Of a DNA stretch of 39,125 bases, positions 8,881 through 16,454 are shown one piece after another. A program made the position numbers and the translations under genes. The DNA comes from a virus: positions 1 to 39,125 of IMG/VR virus record IMGVR_UViG_3300031565_000139; one strand, 5' to 3'. Below the pieces are notes generated by a model that saw nothing but the letters and a program-made list of their open reading frames with translations, searched no databases and was not told the origin of the DNA. Numbering within the stretch: the first letter of the stretch is position 1; every line of letters starts with the position of its first letter.

Positions 8881-9088
8881 TCTCTAGTTTTAAAAACTCC
8901 TTTAAAGTTTCATCGTAATTGGTTTCAAAAATATAATCACCAATATGATATTTTGCTGTATCAATATCGCTAACAGCACAACCAAGTTGAATGCAAATAA
9001 CCTTCTTTGCAAACTTCCTTTGTATCCTTTTCTTTTTGCTTTTTGGCTTTCTTATTATGCCTTTAGTTGAATAGTATATTCTTTTCAT
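8870..9088 (-). CDS. Small basic protein, 72 aa
   Basis: Unrecognised. The N-terminal half is highly basic (IRKPKSKKKRIQRKF near residues 12-26), suggesting nucleic-acid contact; the rest is acidic. It lies 29 bp after the terminase stop codon. A TAnnTTTG-like box (TATATTTG) occurs in that gap, but no clear -33 partner is seen. Confidence 0.5.
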   Translation of the reverse strand: MKRIYYSTKGIIRKPKSKKKRIQRKFAKKVICIQLGCAVSDIDTAKYHIGDYIFETNYDETLKEFLKLENDN

Positions 9089-9117
9089 AGTTAAAGTTTT
9101 TACAAATATACAAAAAA

Positions 9118-10338
9118 TTATAATGCTTTTTGGCCTTTTCTTTCATTTGATTTAATTACCATTTGAATGTAATACCTTGCTGCATCTATCCTGTGATTAT
9201 AAGCATCTACTGGAATGCTTTTCTTTTTATCAGACCAAACATAATTATTTAGCTCCGTGCCTATCTTTGTGCTTTCAGTACTTACTATTATCTCATAATC
9301 TTGCATTATCTTAATCCCTCTTAAAACTGAACCGGCACCCTTTTTAACCGGATGAATAGTATTAACACCTCTCTTTTTTACATCTGCTATTAATCGAGGT
9401 TCTGCGCTATCGGCAAATATTGTTTTGTTTTTTGCTTCAGTTGCTTTAATCTCATTTGCCAATAAATCAACACCTGCATTATTAAGTTCAAATTCTTCTT
9501 TTAAATATATCTTTTTTCTTCTATTGTCTATTGCAACTCTAATTAAAACGTCAGGGTCTGGAAAGAAACCAAAGTCTAAACCATAACCGAAAGGTAAACT
9601 ATTATCGAACTCTCCATACTTCCAGTTATCAAATACAACACCCTCAGCTGCATCTAACCAACCACCTAACATTCTATGATTGTATTTTTCTGGATTAGTA
9701 AGTCTTAACTTCTCAGCTTTATCTAAAAACTTTTTCGATAAATTCTCTTTGTTATCTAAATAAGTAGCATGAATATATGATACATTACCTTTTGTTAAAT
9801 TACTACCAGGTTCAACCCCCTCGTCTTCAAAGAATCTTTTATAAATGAAATGCTCTTTAGTACATGGGTTTAATAATATTATTACTCGGTTTTGTATTCC
9901 TTTTTTTCTTACTGATTCATCTATCTTGTCAAATGTTTCTTCATCTGTTAGCTCTTCTGCTTCGTCTAGCACCCATGTTGTTAAATCCTGTATTGATTTT
10001 AAGTTTGCTGTCTGGTTTCCTGAGCTTGTTTTAATCCCTCTAAACAAAATAGATGAACCGGATTGAGTATTTAGTATATCGGTCTTGTTTATTTTAAATG
10101 CGCTTTGGTGATTTTCTAATTCTATCTTTTGTTCTATCTCTGGTATAATGGATATACCTGCTGATGTTAAAGTGTATCTTGAATAAAGTATATTGTGCCC
10201 TGATTCAAAAGATAAGTTTTCAATAAAATCTGATACTGTGAATGACTTTGCAGAGCCCCTACCACCTGTAATAATAAAGTAGTTCGATTTGCTTTGCCAT
10301 AATGGTTTGAATATTTTTTTAATCTTTAATCTATCCAT
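9118..10338 (-). CDS. terL: Terminase large subunit
   Basis: ATP-driven DNA packaging motor with a headful or cos nuclease, 406 residues. Seen: Walker A GGRGSAKS (25-32), Walker B TWVLDE (D125, E126), then the C-terminal RNase H-like nuclease with acidic residues in YGLDFG (near 255), FADSAEP (near 310) and DAYNHRIDAARYY (near 385). The length and motif spacing fit the PBSX/SPP1-type terminase family. It overlaps the small subunit gene by 13 bp, as terminase pairs often do. Confidence 0.95.
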   Translation of the reverse strand: MDRLKIKKIFKPLWQSKSNYFIITGGRGSAKSFTVSDFIENLSFESGHNILYSRYTLTSAGISIIPEIEQKIELENHQSAFKINKTDILNTQSGSSILFRGIKTSSGNQTANLKSIQDLTTWVLDEAEELTDEETFDKIDESVRKKGIQNRVIILLNPCTKEHFIYKRFFEDEGVEPGSNLTKGNVSYIHATYLDNKENLSKKFLDKAEKLRLTNPEKYNHRMLGGWLDAAEGVVFDNWKYGEFDNSLPFGYGLDFGFFPDPDVLIRVAIDNRRKKIYLKEEFELNNAGVDLLANEIKATEAKNKTIFADSAEPRLIADVKKRGVNTIHPVKKGAGSVLRGIKIMQDYEIIVSTESTKIGTELNNYVWSDKKKSIPVDAYNHRIDAARYYIQMVIKSNERKGQKAL

Positions 10339-10679
10339 TCTTTTGGATTAATACTCACAGTTCCTTTATGATTGTTTTCATTCCAGTTTGTAGATAATGA
10401 TTTTCTTTCATCGTCGTTTCCAATTAACTTATACAAGGCTATTAATTCAGAACCACTTCCCTTGCTTAAACGCTTTCTAAGCAATATTTTTTCTTTTATT
10501 CTATTCTGGTATAGATTCGCTTTTATAGTATCCGATTCATTCGATTTGTCAGGGAAGAATAAATAATAAGTAGAAGGTGCTATACACAAAGAATCAATTA
10601 TATCTTGAGCAAAAAAGTAGCCATCTGTTTTAGATAACTCTATTGCTTGTTTATATATTTCTTCCTTATCGTATGCCAT
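10326..10679 (-). CDS. terS: Terminase small subunit
   Basis: This 117-residue protein directly precedes and overlaps terL. The N-terminal half is a probable helix-turn-helix (about residues 20-45, FAQDIIDSLCIAPSTYYLFF) that would bind the packaging site. The basic/helical centre near residues 60-88 (RKRLSKGSGSELIALYKLIG) resembles the oligomerisation region of small terminases from Bacteroidota phages. The ATG comes 1 bp after the stop codon of the 54-aa gene upstream. Confidence 0.8.
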   Translation of the reverse strand: MAYDKEEIYKQAIELSKTDGYFFAQDIIDSLCIAPSTYYLFFPDKSNESDTIKANLYQNRIKEKILLRKRLSKGSGSELIALYKLIGNDDERKSLSTNWNENNHKGTVSINPKEWID

Positions 10680-10680
10680 T

Positions 10681-10845
10681 CTATTTACTTTTAATTAAAT
10701 CATTTTCTTTTAAAGAAAAGAAGTTCTGCAAGTCTGCATTAGTTGGTTTATAATAAGCTTCCAGTTCTTCGAATAAAGCTTTGTAATCATCTTTCATATA
10801 CAAGCATCCGTGCTTTGCTAATATTTTTTCTGCTTCTTTGTCCAT
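10681..10845 (-). CDS. Hypothetical protein, 54 aa, upstream of terS
   Basis: Found by direct reading: ATG at 10845, TAG at 10681. The protein starts MDKEAEKILAKHGCLYM and ends DLIKSK; it is helical and acidic with no known motif. It is the first gene after the promoter at 10899 and ends one base before the terS ATG. Tight spacing and a good A-rich leader (AAAATAAAACACAATG) support it. Confidence 0.65.
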   Translation of the reverse strand: MDKEAEKILAKHGCLYMKDDYKALFEELEAYYKPTNADLQNFFSLKENDLIKSK

Positions 10846-10898
10846 TGTGTTTTATTTTAGTGTTTCAAATCCGTTAAAAATAAGTTAAATTATTTATA

Positions 10899-10930
10899 CA
10901 AAGATACTAAATTTAATTGTTATAATCAAT
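10899..10930 (-). promoter_or_regulatory. Promoter of the terminase operon
   Basis: TATCTTTG (complement of 10899-10906) matches TAnnTTTG exactly. An ATTG about 20 bp upstream is a partial -33 box. The transcript would have a leader of about 50 nt containing ACGGATTTGAAACAC, which also occurs before the gene starting at 26464. Confidence 0.5.
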
Positions 10931-10944
10931 TGTATGTAATTATT

Positions 10945-11169
10945 CTATCGTTCATAATCAATGATAATTACACTTGCAGGTAAATGATACCATAATATAG
11001 CATCTACTAATTTAAATTGTAAATTAAACTCTTTGGCGTTCCTTTTGGCTATTTTTTTTCGCGTCTTTAAGGTTGGCTTACCTACTTTTATTTTTTCCCA
11101 CTCTAATGCAATTTGATAAATGCAGTTAGATACATTCTGAGTGTGTTGTTCAAGATTTATAATACTCAT
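10945..11169 (-). CDS. Hypothetical protein, 74 aa
   Basis: Unrecognised. The centre is basic (LKTRKKIAKRNAKEF, near 34-48). It stands alone between the 0.85-kb non-coding region and the terminase promoter. A role linked to that region, such as binding it, would be attractive but is guesswork. Confidence 0.5.
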   Translation of the reverse strand: MSIINLEQHTQNVSNCIYQIALEWEKIKVGKPTLKTRKKIAKRNAKEFNLQFKLVDAILWYHLPASVIIIDYER

Positions 11170-11379
11170 TATTTTTTTTAATTATTTAATATAGTTGTGG
11201 ATATTTGGCATTTATGTTAATATTCCTAAAAATTCATTTAATAAATCTATCCGCAAATTTTACCATAAATATATTTTTCCCCCCCTCTTTACTTTTTTAA
11301 AAAGCATTTAAAAAGTTTCGTGCGTTTTTTATCATTTTTCGCTGTCATTTTATTTTTTTTGAAAACTAGAAAATGAACA

Positions 11380-11405
11380 CCCTATAAATAGGGGCTTACA
11401 GAGGG
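11380..11405. repeat. Flanking direct repeat with hairpin, copy 1
   Basis: ATAGGGGCTTACAGAGGG at 11388-11405 is identical to 11894-11911, 506 bp away. It overlaps a perfect 14-bp palindrome, CCCTATAAATAGGG (11380-11393). These are among the few G-rich stretches in the area. Confidence 0.85.
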
Positions 11406-11884
11406 GGCTAAATCAAAAATGTTCAGACTTTTTTGTCAAAGTTTAGGTTTTCAGAAATCGAAAATTTTTAAAAACTTTTTTTTCGTTTTCAAGGTTTCTA
11501 ACTTTTCGAAAAAAGGTTTATACTTTTTCCTCGGTAAAAAGGTTTTGCGTTTTTGAAAATTTGCTTTATACTTTTTTGTCAAGAAAAAACTTTCCAACTT
11601 TTGAAAAAATACTTTTAACCTTGCGAGCAAAAATTTACTTTCTAAATTTTAAAAATTAGGTTTCAACTTTTTGGTTAAAATCTCAAAACCTTTTTCTTAA
11701 AAAAATACTTTAAACTTTTTAGGCTAAAACTCAAAACCTAAATTTCGAAAAAAAGGTTTGTAATTTTTGTTCAACTTTCAGAAACCTAACTTTCGAAAAA
11801 AAACTTTCACACTTTTTACTTCCAGATAAAAACCTTTTTGAAAGAAAAAAAGTTTTGCATTTTTTGAAAAGTTAAAATCTCAAA

Positions 11885-11911
11885 CCCTTATTTATAGGGG
11901 CTTACAGAGGG
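11885..11911. repeat. Flanking direct repeat with hairpin, copy 2
   Basis: Second copy of the 18-bp repeat (11894-11911). The overlapping dyad is CCCTTATTTATAGGG (11885-11899), differing in its centre from copy 1 but keeping the CCCT/AGGG arms. Both copies have the same orientation. Confidence 0.85.
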
Positions 11912-12120
11912 TCACTTTTTAACTTTTTGCAAGTTTGTGCGATTTTTGCCGAAAAATCCTGAAACTTTTTATTTTTTTGAAAAAACTCAAAGAACGTTTT
12001 AATAATATATTTTTCGCTTAAAAAAGCTCAACCAATTCTTTCTTTCATCACAAATATACGAAATAAAATCTAACGCTTTCTTATTGTGTGATGCTAATAG
12101 TGGTTTAATGTATACCATAA

Positions 12121-12543
12121 TTATTTATTTGAATCAATTTCATTTAAAAAAGTTTGCCAATTAGGAAAATCAACATACATGCCACGCTTCCCAAAATTCA
12201 TTGAAAATACATCTATCATTTCATTTATCATTTTAGTTGTTAATTGCTTGGTTGATTTAATATTAAACAATTCTTTTTGTGTTGGTTTCCAAATTGATTC
12301 TTTTATTAGTTCCATTGTAAATGGAATTTCAAAGCCTAATGAATTTGTAAATGTATATCCTGCATTGTTTAGGGAGTTTGCCCATTTTGTCATATATAAA
12401 TGCAATGCTCTATTTTGTGAAGATGTTCTGGTTGTTGGTGTTAGTTTTTCTTTAAACCAATTAAATACTAGCACCTTATCAATTAATCCAGTATTACAAT
12501 TGAAATATTCAAAAAATTCTCTTCTTATTTTATCCCAATTCAT
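12121..12543 (-). CDS. NinB-like recombination protein
   Basis: This 140-residue protein has the RTSSQNRALHLYM signature near residues 39-51, then an IWKPTQKEL segment, a Thr-rich helix and a C-terminal FPNW. This pattern occurs in many phage proteins assigned to the lambda NinB (Orf) type, which modulates recombination with single-strand-binding protein. It lies in the same operon as a NinG homologue, which supports the call. The similarity to NinB is distant. Confidence 0.5.
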   Translation of the reverse strand: MNWDKIRREFFEYFNCNTGLIDKVLVFNWFKEKLTPTTRTSSQNRALHLYMTKWANSLNNAGYTFTNSLGFEIPFTMELIKESIWKPTQKELFNIKSTKQLTTKMINEMIDVFSMNFGKRGMYVDFPNWQTFLNEIDSNK

Positions 12544-12632
12544 TATTTTTAAGTTAATTTTAAATCTTTAAATAATTTGATGATTACTTACTTATATATA
12601 GTATTTTATATATGTTTATTTATATATAAATG

Positions 12633-12833
12633 TTATAGGGCATTTAAAGCCATTCTAACATCTTCCCAATATTTATGAGTTGATTTATTTTGGTCAATAA
12701 ACCAAGTTGGGTTTGAGTTCAATATTTCTTCTACTGCTATCAATGCGCACGTTTTTGCTGTTTTGCTATCAACATTACCATGTGTGTAGTACATTTTATT
12801 TGCTAATTCTACTGCTTTATCCTGTGGTGTCAT
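12633..12833 (-). CDS. Hypothetical protein, 66 aa (cassette gene)
   Basis: Unrecognised, mostly helical small protein beginning MTPQDKAVELANKMYY. The gene is enclosed by inverted repeats: GTTATAGGGC at 12632-12641 and GCCCTATAAC at 12844-12853. An attC-like hairpin lies on its 5' side. It appears to be one of five single-gene cassettes in the early region. Confidence 0.6.
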   Translation of the reverse strand: MTPQDKAVELANKMYYTHGNVDSKTAKTCALIAVEEILNSNPTWFIDQNKSTHKYWEDVRMALNAL

Positions 12834-12842
12834 AATTTAAAA

Positions 12843-12977
12843 CGCCCTATAACAATGTATATTATTCAGTGGCGTTATAGTGCTTAGTTTTAACCACTGT
12901 GCAGTCTTGCTAGTTTGTCGGTATGCGAAAAGTCCTGCAATCAATCGCCACCGAAATCATATACTAAACGGTAGGCA
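12843..12977 (-). repeat. attC-like imperfect hairpin, site 1
   Basis: Arms 12853-12874 and 12946-12967 pair as GTATATnATT..GTGGCG with a loop of about 71 nt. Outside the stem, 3-5 unpaired bases separate it from GCCTACC on one side and GTTATAG on the other. This is the R-spacer-L layout of integron attC sites, in the gene direction. It lies between the stop of the 61-aa gene and the start of the 66-aa gene. Confidence 0.65.
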
Positions 12978-12986
12978 CAATAAAAA

Positions 12987-13172
12987 TTACTGCTTTCGTG
13001 CCATCATTCGGACGCATTCTTCTTTCATCATTTTTAGCCCACTTGCTTTCGTAACATCAGCAGAATAATCTTCACCAGACTTGTATTTTCGGATTATCTC
13101 TTTTTCAAGTTCTTTCAGTTCTTTATCGTACTCTAAAAACTGTTCGTGTATCATTTTAATTAATTCGCTCAT
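12987..13172 (-). CDS. Hypothetical protein, 61 aa
   Basis: Unrecognised charged helical protein (MSELIKMIHEQFLEY..., ending CVRMMARKQ). The DNA at its two ends is mirror-like: upstream TAGGCACTTTTAAAATTAC and downstream GTAATTTTTATTGTGCCTA. This suggests it too has been mobilised as a unit. Its downstream 25 bp recur after the 135-aa gene at 22.75 kb. Confidence 0.55.
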   Translation of the reverse strand: MSELIKMIHEQFLEYDKELKELEKEIIRKYKSGEDYSADVTKASGLKMMKEECVRMMARKQ

Positions 13173-13204
13173 TTTATACCGTAATTTTAAAAGTGCCTAA
13201 ATTA

Positions 13205-13420
13205 TTATGTCAATGATTTCCAATGGGTTGGCAATCTAAAATCTACCGTTCCACTAGCATTTTGTTTAATGCTAAAACTTCCATTTTCTCGCATTCTTCC
13301 AATACTTACCCATCCTTCACGTTCTGGAGCACCAACACCAGTTATTAAGTGCTGTAATTCTACCAACTCGTTTATAGGTGGTTTACTTTTTTCTAAACTT
13401 CTAAATCCGTTATATGCCAT
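13205..13420 (-). CDS. Hypothetical protein, 71 aa
   Basis: Unrecognised. Begins MAYNGFRSLEKSKPP; the centre GVGAPEREGWVSIGRM and C-terminal FRLPTHWKSLT suggest a small beta domain. Followed after the stop by TTTAGGCAC, part of the mirrored sequence flanking the next gene. Confidence 0.5.
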   Translation of the reverse strand: MAYNGFRSLEKSKPPINELVELQHLITGVGAPEREGWVSIGRMRENGSFSIKQNASGTVDFRLPTHWKSLT

Positions 13421-13440
13421 AATTTTTACTAATCATATAT

Positions 13441-13821
13441 TTATAGGGAATTTAAAAAACGCTGCGGAATAATCCAGTATCCATTTAATGAAGTGCCATA
13501 TAATTTTCTGCAATCATTAATCAACGTTCTATCAAATTTACCTTTAACAACCCTGCCATTTGGTAGTTTATATTTCTTTTTCGTCTGTACGATAATTGAT
13601 AAATCATTTCCTAATGCATCAACTATAAATGGAGTTCCATAATCAATTAACGTATCTAAAGTTATTTTTGATTTATCCATTTTAAAAAACTCAATATCAT
13701 CAATAGAATGCCCTTCTTTCATTGGCGCATTTGGGTTTTTATTCCAGTTCCTTTGAAAATCTTCATCTTTTAAAGTTTTCAAAAAATCTATTAATTCTTT
13801 GTATTTTATTTCGTATTTCAT
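13441..13821 (-). CDS. Hypothetical protein, 126 aa
   Basis: Unrecognised soluble alpha/beta protein. The C-terminal half is basic (KKKYKLPNGRVVKGKFDRT) and could bind nucleic acid. It lies 5 bp after the NinG-like gene, so the two are probably cotranslated; a recombination-related role is possible but unproven. Confidence 0.5.
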   Translation of the reverse strand: MKYEIKYKELIDFLKTLKDEDFQRNWNKNPNAPMKEGHSIDDIEFFKMDKSKITLDTLIDYGTPFIVDALGNDLSIIVQTKKKYKLPNGRVVKGKFDRTLINDCRKLYGTSLNGYWIIPQRFLNSL

Positions 13822-13826
13822 AATTA

Positions 13827-14291
13827 TTATTTTACTTCAAACATTTTTCCTTTTGCCAATTCTTTTACTTTTCCCTTGTAAATTTCTATTATTTCAATCA
13901 TTAAAAATCTATCCTCTGGGAATTTTTCACGTTTTGAAATTAAGGCCAATTGATTTAATTTATCAAATCGCTCATCTCCTATTTTATTTCTTAAATTAAT
14001 AGCATAAGATGCAAAATCGTGTCCATAACAATTATCTTGCAATGATTGCAAATGAACATTATCTTCGTTAAATTCTAATGCTTTATACTTACCAGCTGCA
14101 AAAAAATGACCTGCCTGAGCTTCTTTAGTTCCATATCTCAAAGGTTTCCCAGTCGCAATGCAATTCCCATGACCGTTATCATCTGTATCTCTTAATCGGA
14201 TAAACTTATGAAACCATTTTTTTGCTGTTCGATGCAAAGATGAATAACTTTTATTTTTATATTTATTTATTTGGTTTGTATTTAAATTCAT
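13827..14291 (-). CDS. ninG: NinG/Rap-like recombination nuclease
   Basis: 154 residues matching the lambda NinG (Rap) family, structure-specific endonucleases acting on recombination intermediates. Seen: a basic N-terminal helix with HKFIRLRD (near 28-35), then GNCIATGKPLRYG, EAQAGHFFAAGKY (near 58-70) and DNVHLQSLQDNCYGHDFASY, containing the conserved Cys/His/Asn residues of the family. The first zinc-binding Cys cluster of longer NinG proteins is reduced. Neighbours are a NinB-like gene and small genes, like the nin region of lambdoid phages. Confidence 0.85.
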   Translation of the reverse strand: MNLNTNQINKYKNKSYSSLHRTAKKWFHKFIRLRDTDDNGHGNCIATGKPLRYGTKEAQAGHFFAAGKYKALEFNEDNVHLQSLQDNCYGHDFASYAINLRNKIGDERFDKLNQLALISKREKFPEDRFLMIEIIEIYKGKVKELAKGKMFEVK

Positions 14292-14297
14292 AATTTT

Positions 14298-14507
14298 TTA
14301 TTTAAACATTTCTAATATGTCATTATAACTCTGTTCAGATAGGGTATAATCAGTTCCATTTAACTTGTCTTCCAACCATTTAATATTAGGATGGTCTTTA
14401 TTTTTACGAAAAATAACCCTAGCATTAACCCATCTTTCCCAGCATGCTAATTGTCTTATTGATACAGGGTCTTTGTAAATGTCAATTACTATTTGCCGTT
14501 TTGCCAT
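14298..14507 (-). CDS. Hypothetical protein, 69 aa
   Basis: Unrecognised small protein (MAKRQIVIDIYKDPV..., with ACWERWVNARVIFRK). It overlaps the upstream gene by 26 bp and ends 6 bp before the NinG-like start. Confidence 0.5.
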   Translation of the reverse strand: MAKRQIVIDIYKDPVSIRQLACWERWVNARVIFRKNKDHPNIKWLEDKLNGTDYTLSEQSYNDILEMFK

Positions 14508-14793
14508 TAATAATATGATTTATTTTATCAAGTTCTTTTTTTATAATATTGGCATATCCTTCCATCTGCCACGGTTCAATTAAACTTATATCTAATTGCC
14601 TAATTGATTTGCAAATGTAAATTAATCTATCTGATTGATTCATTTGTTCATCTGCCATGATTAACAGTTCTATAAATGTCTTACCGTCTATTTCTGATTT
14701 TAGCGAATGCCTTGTCATCAATTTAAATAACAAAAATAAACATAAAGTAAGTAAACAAACAATAGTAATTAATAATAGTTGTTGTAGTTCCAT
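14482..14793 (-). CDS. Membrane-anchored protein, 103 aa
   Basis: One N-terminal transmembrane helix (about residues 5-24, ending LFLLFKL) followed by a helical cytoplasmic tail. Not a recognised family. The start is preceded by the 21-bp element at 14811-14831 and the leader ATTAAATATTAAAAAATG. Confidence 0.55.
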   Translation of the reverse strand: MELQQLLLITIVCLLTLCLFLLFKLMTRHSLKSEIDGKTFIELLIMADEQMNQSDRLIYICKSIRQLDISLIEPWQMEGYANIIKKELDKINHIINGKTANSN

Positions 14794-14810
14794 TTTTTAA
14801 TATTTAATGA

Positions 14811-14831
14811 GTTGGGTATATACATGTGTTA
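14811..14831 (-). repeat. 21-bp intergenic element, copy 1
   Basis: One of six same-length copies of plus-strand GTTGkG..ATATACAGATGTTA. On the minus strand it reads TAAC-ACAT-GTATATAC-CCAAC, starting inside the terminal repeat of the 85-aa cassette and ending 17 bp before the ATG at 14793. GTATATAC is self-complementary. Confidence 0.7.
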
Positions 14832-15086
14832 TAAAGAATTGATGTTATCAATATATTCGTCAATTACCTTTATAACGTTTCCAAGTGCTTGAAATTTGCC
14901 AAATTCAAACATCTGCATAACTCTAATTTTAGGGTTGTCTTTTTCTTTTTCATACTTTTTATATTTTTCAGAATGTTCTTTCTTTTTTTGACATACATCA
15001 TTTCTTAATCTCAATAGATATATTACACTATCTGGCGGCTCATGGTTTAATTCTAAAACTTCTGCCATTGCTAAATTACCATCCAT
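14829..15086 (-). CDS. Hypothetical protein, 85 aa (cassette gene)
   Basis: Unrecognised charged helical protein with a Lys/Glu-rich centre (KKKEHSEKYKKYEKEKDN). Flanked by inverted repeats GTTATAAAGA (14828-14837) and TCTTTATAAC (15096-15105). An attC-like hairpin lies on its 5' side and the 21-bp element on its 3' side. Confidence 0.6.
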   Translation of the reverse strand: MDGNLAMAEVLELNHEPPDSVIYLLRLRNDVCQKKKEHSEKYKKYEKEKDNPKIRVMQMFEFGKFQALGNVIKVIDEYIDNINSL

Positions 15087-15097
15087 AATATAAACTC

Positions 15098-15184
15098 TTT
15101 ATAACACGGTGTAAAATGACCATGCTGTTAACAGCCGTTTTAATTTGAATCATTTTCGCTTGCACGGCATTTACACAAGCGTTA
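15098..15184 (-). repeat. attC-like imperfect hairpin, site 2
   Basis: Arms GTGTAAAATGACCATGC (15109-15125) and GCACGGCATTTACAC (15162-15176) pair with one bulged base, then 3-4 unpaired bases lead to GTTA/TAAC ends. The stop codon of the 92-aa gene is part of the TAAC box. The loop holds a perfect palindrome, GCTGTTAACAGC. Confidence 0.7.
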
Positions 15185-15460
15185 AATAATCTTACTCATC
15201 TGGCCATCATCTACAAATATTCTGATAGGTGAAACATAAACATTTAATCCAATAATTGCATCATCATTATTAAATGCTATATTAGTTGTAACTTGTTCAG
15301 GATTTTTGTTTTCTTGAACTATTCCTATCCATTTATGATTTCCAGAATCAAAGCTACCATTATCCATTACAAAACCTGCTTTCCTAAATGCTTTATCCAT
15401 TAAATCATATAGAGTTGTTTCCTGTAACTTCCCATCTATATCTTTTATATATATTTCCAT
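15182..15460 (-). CDS. Hypothetical protein, 92 aa
   Basis: Unrecognised, probably a small alpha/beta protein (MEIYIKDIDGKLQETTL...). No membrane segment. It starts 9 bp after the 71-aa gene, so the pair is likely cotranslated. Confidence 0.5.
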   Translation of the reverse strand: MEIYIKDIDGKLQETTLYDLMDKAFRKAGFVMDNGSFDSGNHKWIGIVQENKNPEQVTTNIAFNNDDAIIGLNVYVSPIRIFVDDGQMSKII

Positions 15461-15469
15461 AATATAAAT

Positions 15470-15685
15470 TTAATCATTTAAATTTAAGGAACCAATAAAA
15501 TTATTATCTCTATCAGATTCATCTTTTATTTTACAGATTTCGGCAAGTTCCTTTTCGCCTTCATCTACTAAATTCTTTAATAACTTTATTTTAGCTACTC
15601 TTCCATCATTTATTACCTGGAACTTGTATTGATGCCTTAATTCAGATAATGCTTTTAATTTTTGAATTATTATGTTATTTTCCAT
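15470..15685 (-). CDS. Hypothetical protein, 71 aa
   Basis: Unrecognised helical protein with alternating Lys and Glu, perhaps a coiled coil. Preceded by a copy of the 21-bp element and the leader ATTAAAATATTAAAAAATG, almost the same leader as the genes at 14793 and 26733. Confidence 0.5.
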   Translation of the reverse strand: MENNIIIQKLKALSELRHQYKFQVINDGRVAKIKLLKNLVDEGEKELAEICKIKDESDRDNNFIGSLNLND

Positions 15686-15707
15686 TTTTTAATATTTTAA
15701 TGTTAGG

Positions 15708-15728
15708 GTTGTGGACATATAGATGTTA
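15708..15728 (-). repeat. 21-bp intergenic element, copy 2
   Basis: A diverged copy (GTTGTGGACATATAGATGTTA). The last three bases overlap the stop codon of the 68-aa gene; the 71-aa gene starts 22 bp beyond the other end. Confidence 0.6.
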
Positions 15729-15932
15729 ACGGTTATTTAAGATAGGTATTGCGCCAAATATAGCAGAAGCAGTTCCAATCAACATTACCCACCAACATTT
15801 CATAAATACTTGCATTTGTGTTAATTCTGGATTCATTGTCCAATATACAAACGGTGTTAATATACATACTACAAAAACAACCGTTAACAAAATGTATAGC
15901 GCATTGCGCAAGCCTTTTAATAATTTTTTCAT
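15726..15932 (-). CDS. Small membrane protein, 68 aa
   Basis: Two predicted transmembrane segments (about residues 11-31 and 45-63) after a basic N-terminus MKKLLKGLR. Unrecognised; a holin-like or membrane-modifying role cannot be excluded, but it lies in the early region. An 88-codon ORF in another frame over the same DNA is rejected. Confidence 0.6.
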   Translation of the reverse strand: MKKLLKGLRNALYILLTVVFVVCILTPFVYWTMNPELTQMQVFMKCWWVMLIGTASAIFGAIPILNNR

Positions 15933-15969
15933 AATATTTAAAGTTTTTAATTATTAATAAAATTTCTAC

Positions 15970-16008
15970 GTATTCGATGGCGCAACGAACGCCATACATA
16001 AATCGTTA
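15970..16008 (-). repeat. Short attC-like hairpin
   Basis: ATGGCG (15977-15982) and CGCCAT (15990-15995) form a stem with a 7-base loop; GTTA (16005-16008) contains the stop codon of the 86-aa gene, with five bases between them. It resembles the left half of the longer sites with the variable loop lost. Confidence 0.45.
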
Positions 16009-16266
16009 ATCATTTATATATAAATTAATAATATCATTTTCATTAAAAAATATAGACCATATCATTAATGCCATGCTTAATTTAACCAATAAACTAAATG
16101 CATAACTAAATGACAAGTCAGAACAATTACCAATTACTTTAATTATTGATTGTTCTGGTTGCTCAGTTTTTAAGGATAAAAATTTTACATTTATTTTATT
16201 TTCATTCATGGCAATTTTAACCTTCAATGCAAGGTATTTAATTATTGTTATTTGTTTTCCTGTCAT
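16006..16266 (-). CDS. Hypothetical protein, 86 aa
   Basis: Unrecognised. Hydrophobic stretch near residues 55-74 (AFSLLVKLSMALMIWSIFF) may be a membrane helix. Its ATG overlaps the stop of the 59-aa gene (ATGA). Confidence 0.5.
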   Translation of the reverse strand: MTGKQITIIKYLALKVKIAMNENKINVKFLSLKTEQPEQSIIKVIGNCSDLSFSYAFSLLVKLSMALMIWSIFFNENDIINLYIND

Positions 16267-16442
16267 ATCCCTATGTTTTTAACATTTATTATTTCATAAT
16301 TTATCATCTTTGGGTGTTTGACTCTTAGATGAGTTGTAAGAACTTTTTTCGCATGCGTTAAGTCTATCACTTTATCAATGTTAATTGATTTGTCTATGCG
16401 CTTGTTTTTGTACTTTAAACGGTAATTAATTGATAGTTTCAT
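16263..16442 (-). CDS. Small basic protein, 59 aa
   Basis: Found by direct reading: ATG at 16442, TGA at 16263, 59 residues, MKLSINYRLKYKNKRIDK...NVKNIGI. Highly basic N-terminal half; no family recognised. The 4-bp ATGA overlap with the next gene and the leader AATTATAGATATG support it. Confidence 0.65.
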   Translation of the reverse strand: MKLSINYRLKYKNKRIDKSINIDKVIDLTHAKKVLTTHLRVKHPKMINYEIINVKNIGI

Positions 16443-16454
16443 ATCTATAATTTA

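Larger units (their letters stand above)
11218..12060. other. Non-coding A/T-tract region, candidate origin or packaging site
   Basis: About 0.85 kb with no plausible gene on either strand. On the minus strand, 11410-11880 is a string of around 18 degenerate units of 20-25 bp resembling AAAAAGTnnGAAACC followed by TTTTTT. A-runs and T-runs therefore recur at roughly half-unit steps, close to the DNA helical repeat, which predicts curved DNA. Two 18-bp direct repeats bound this core. Position between the early genes and terS fits a replication origin with iterons or a pac/cos site. Function is inferred; the repeats are seen. Confidence 0.7.

Noticed and set aside
11380-11911. CRISPR array or tracr-like region
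   Set aside because: The internal units are degenerate, unequal in length and have no unique spacers; no cas gene is present.
15733-15999. 88-aa ORF overlapping the 68-aa membrane protein
   Set aside because: It begins inside a hairpin spacer and has the composition of an out-of-frame shadow; the 68-aa frame has a proper leader and two membrane helices.
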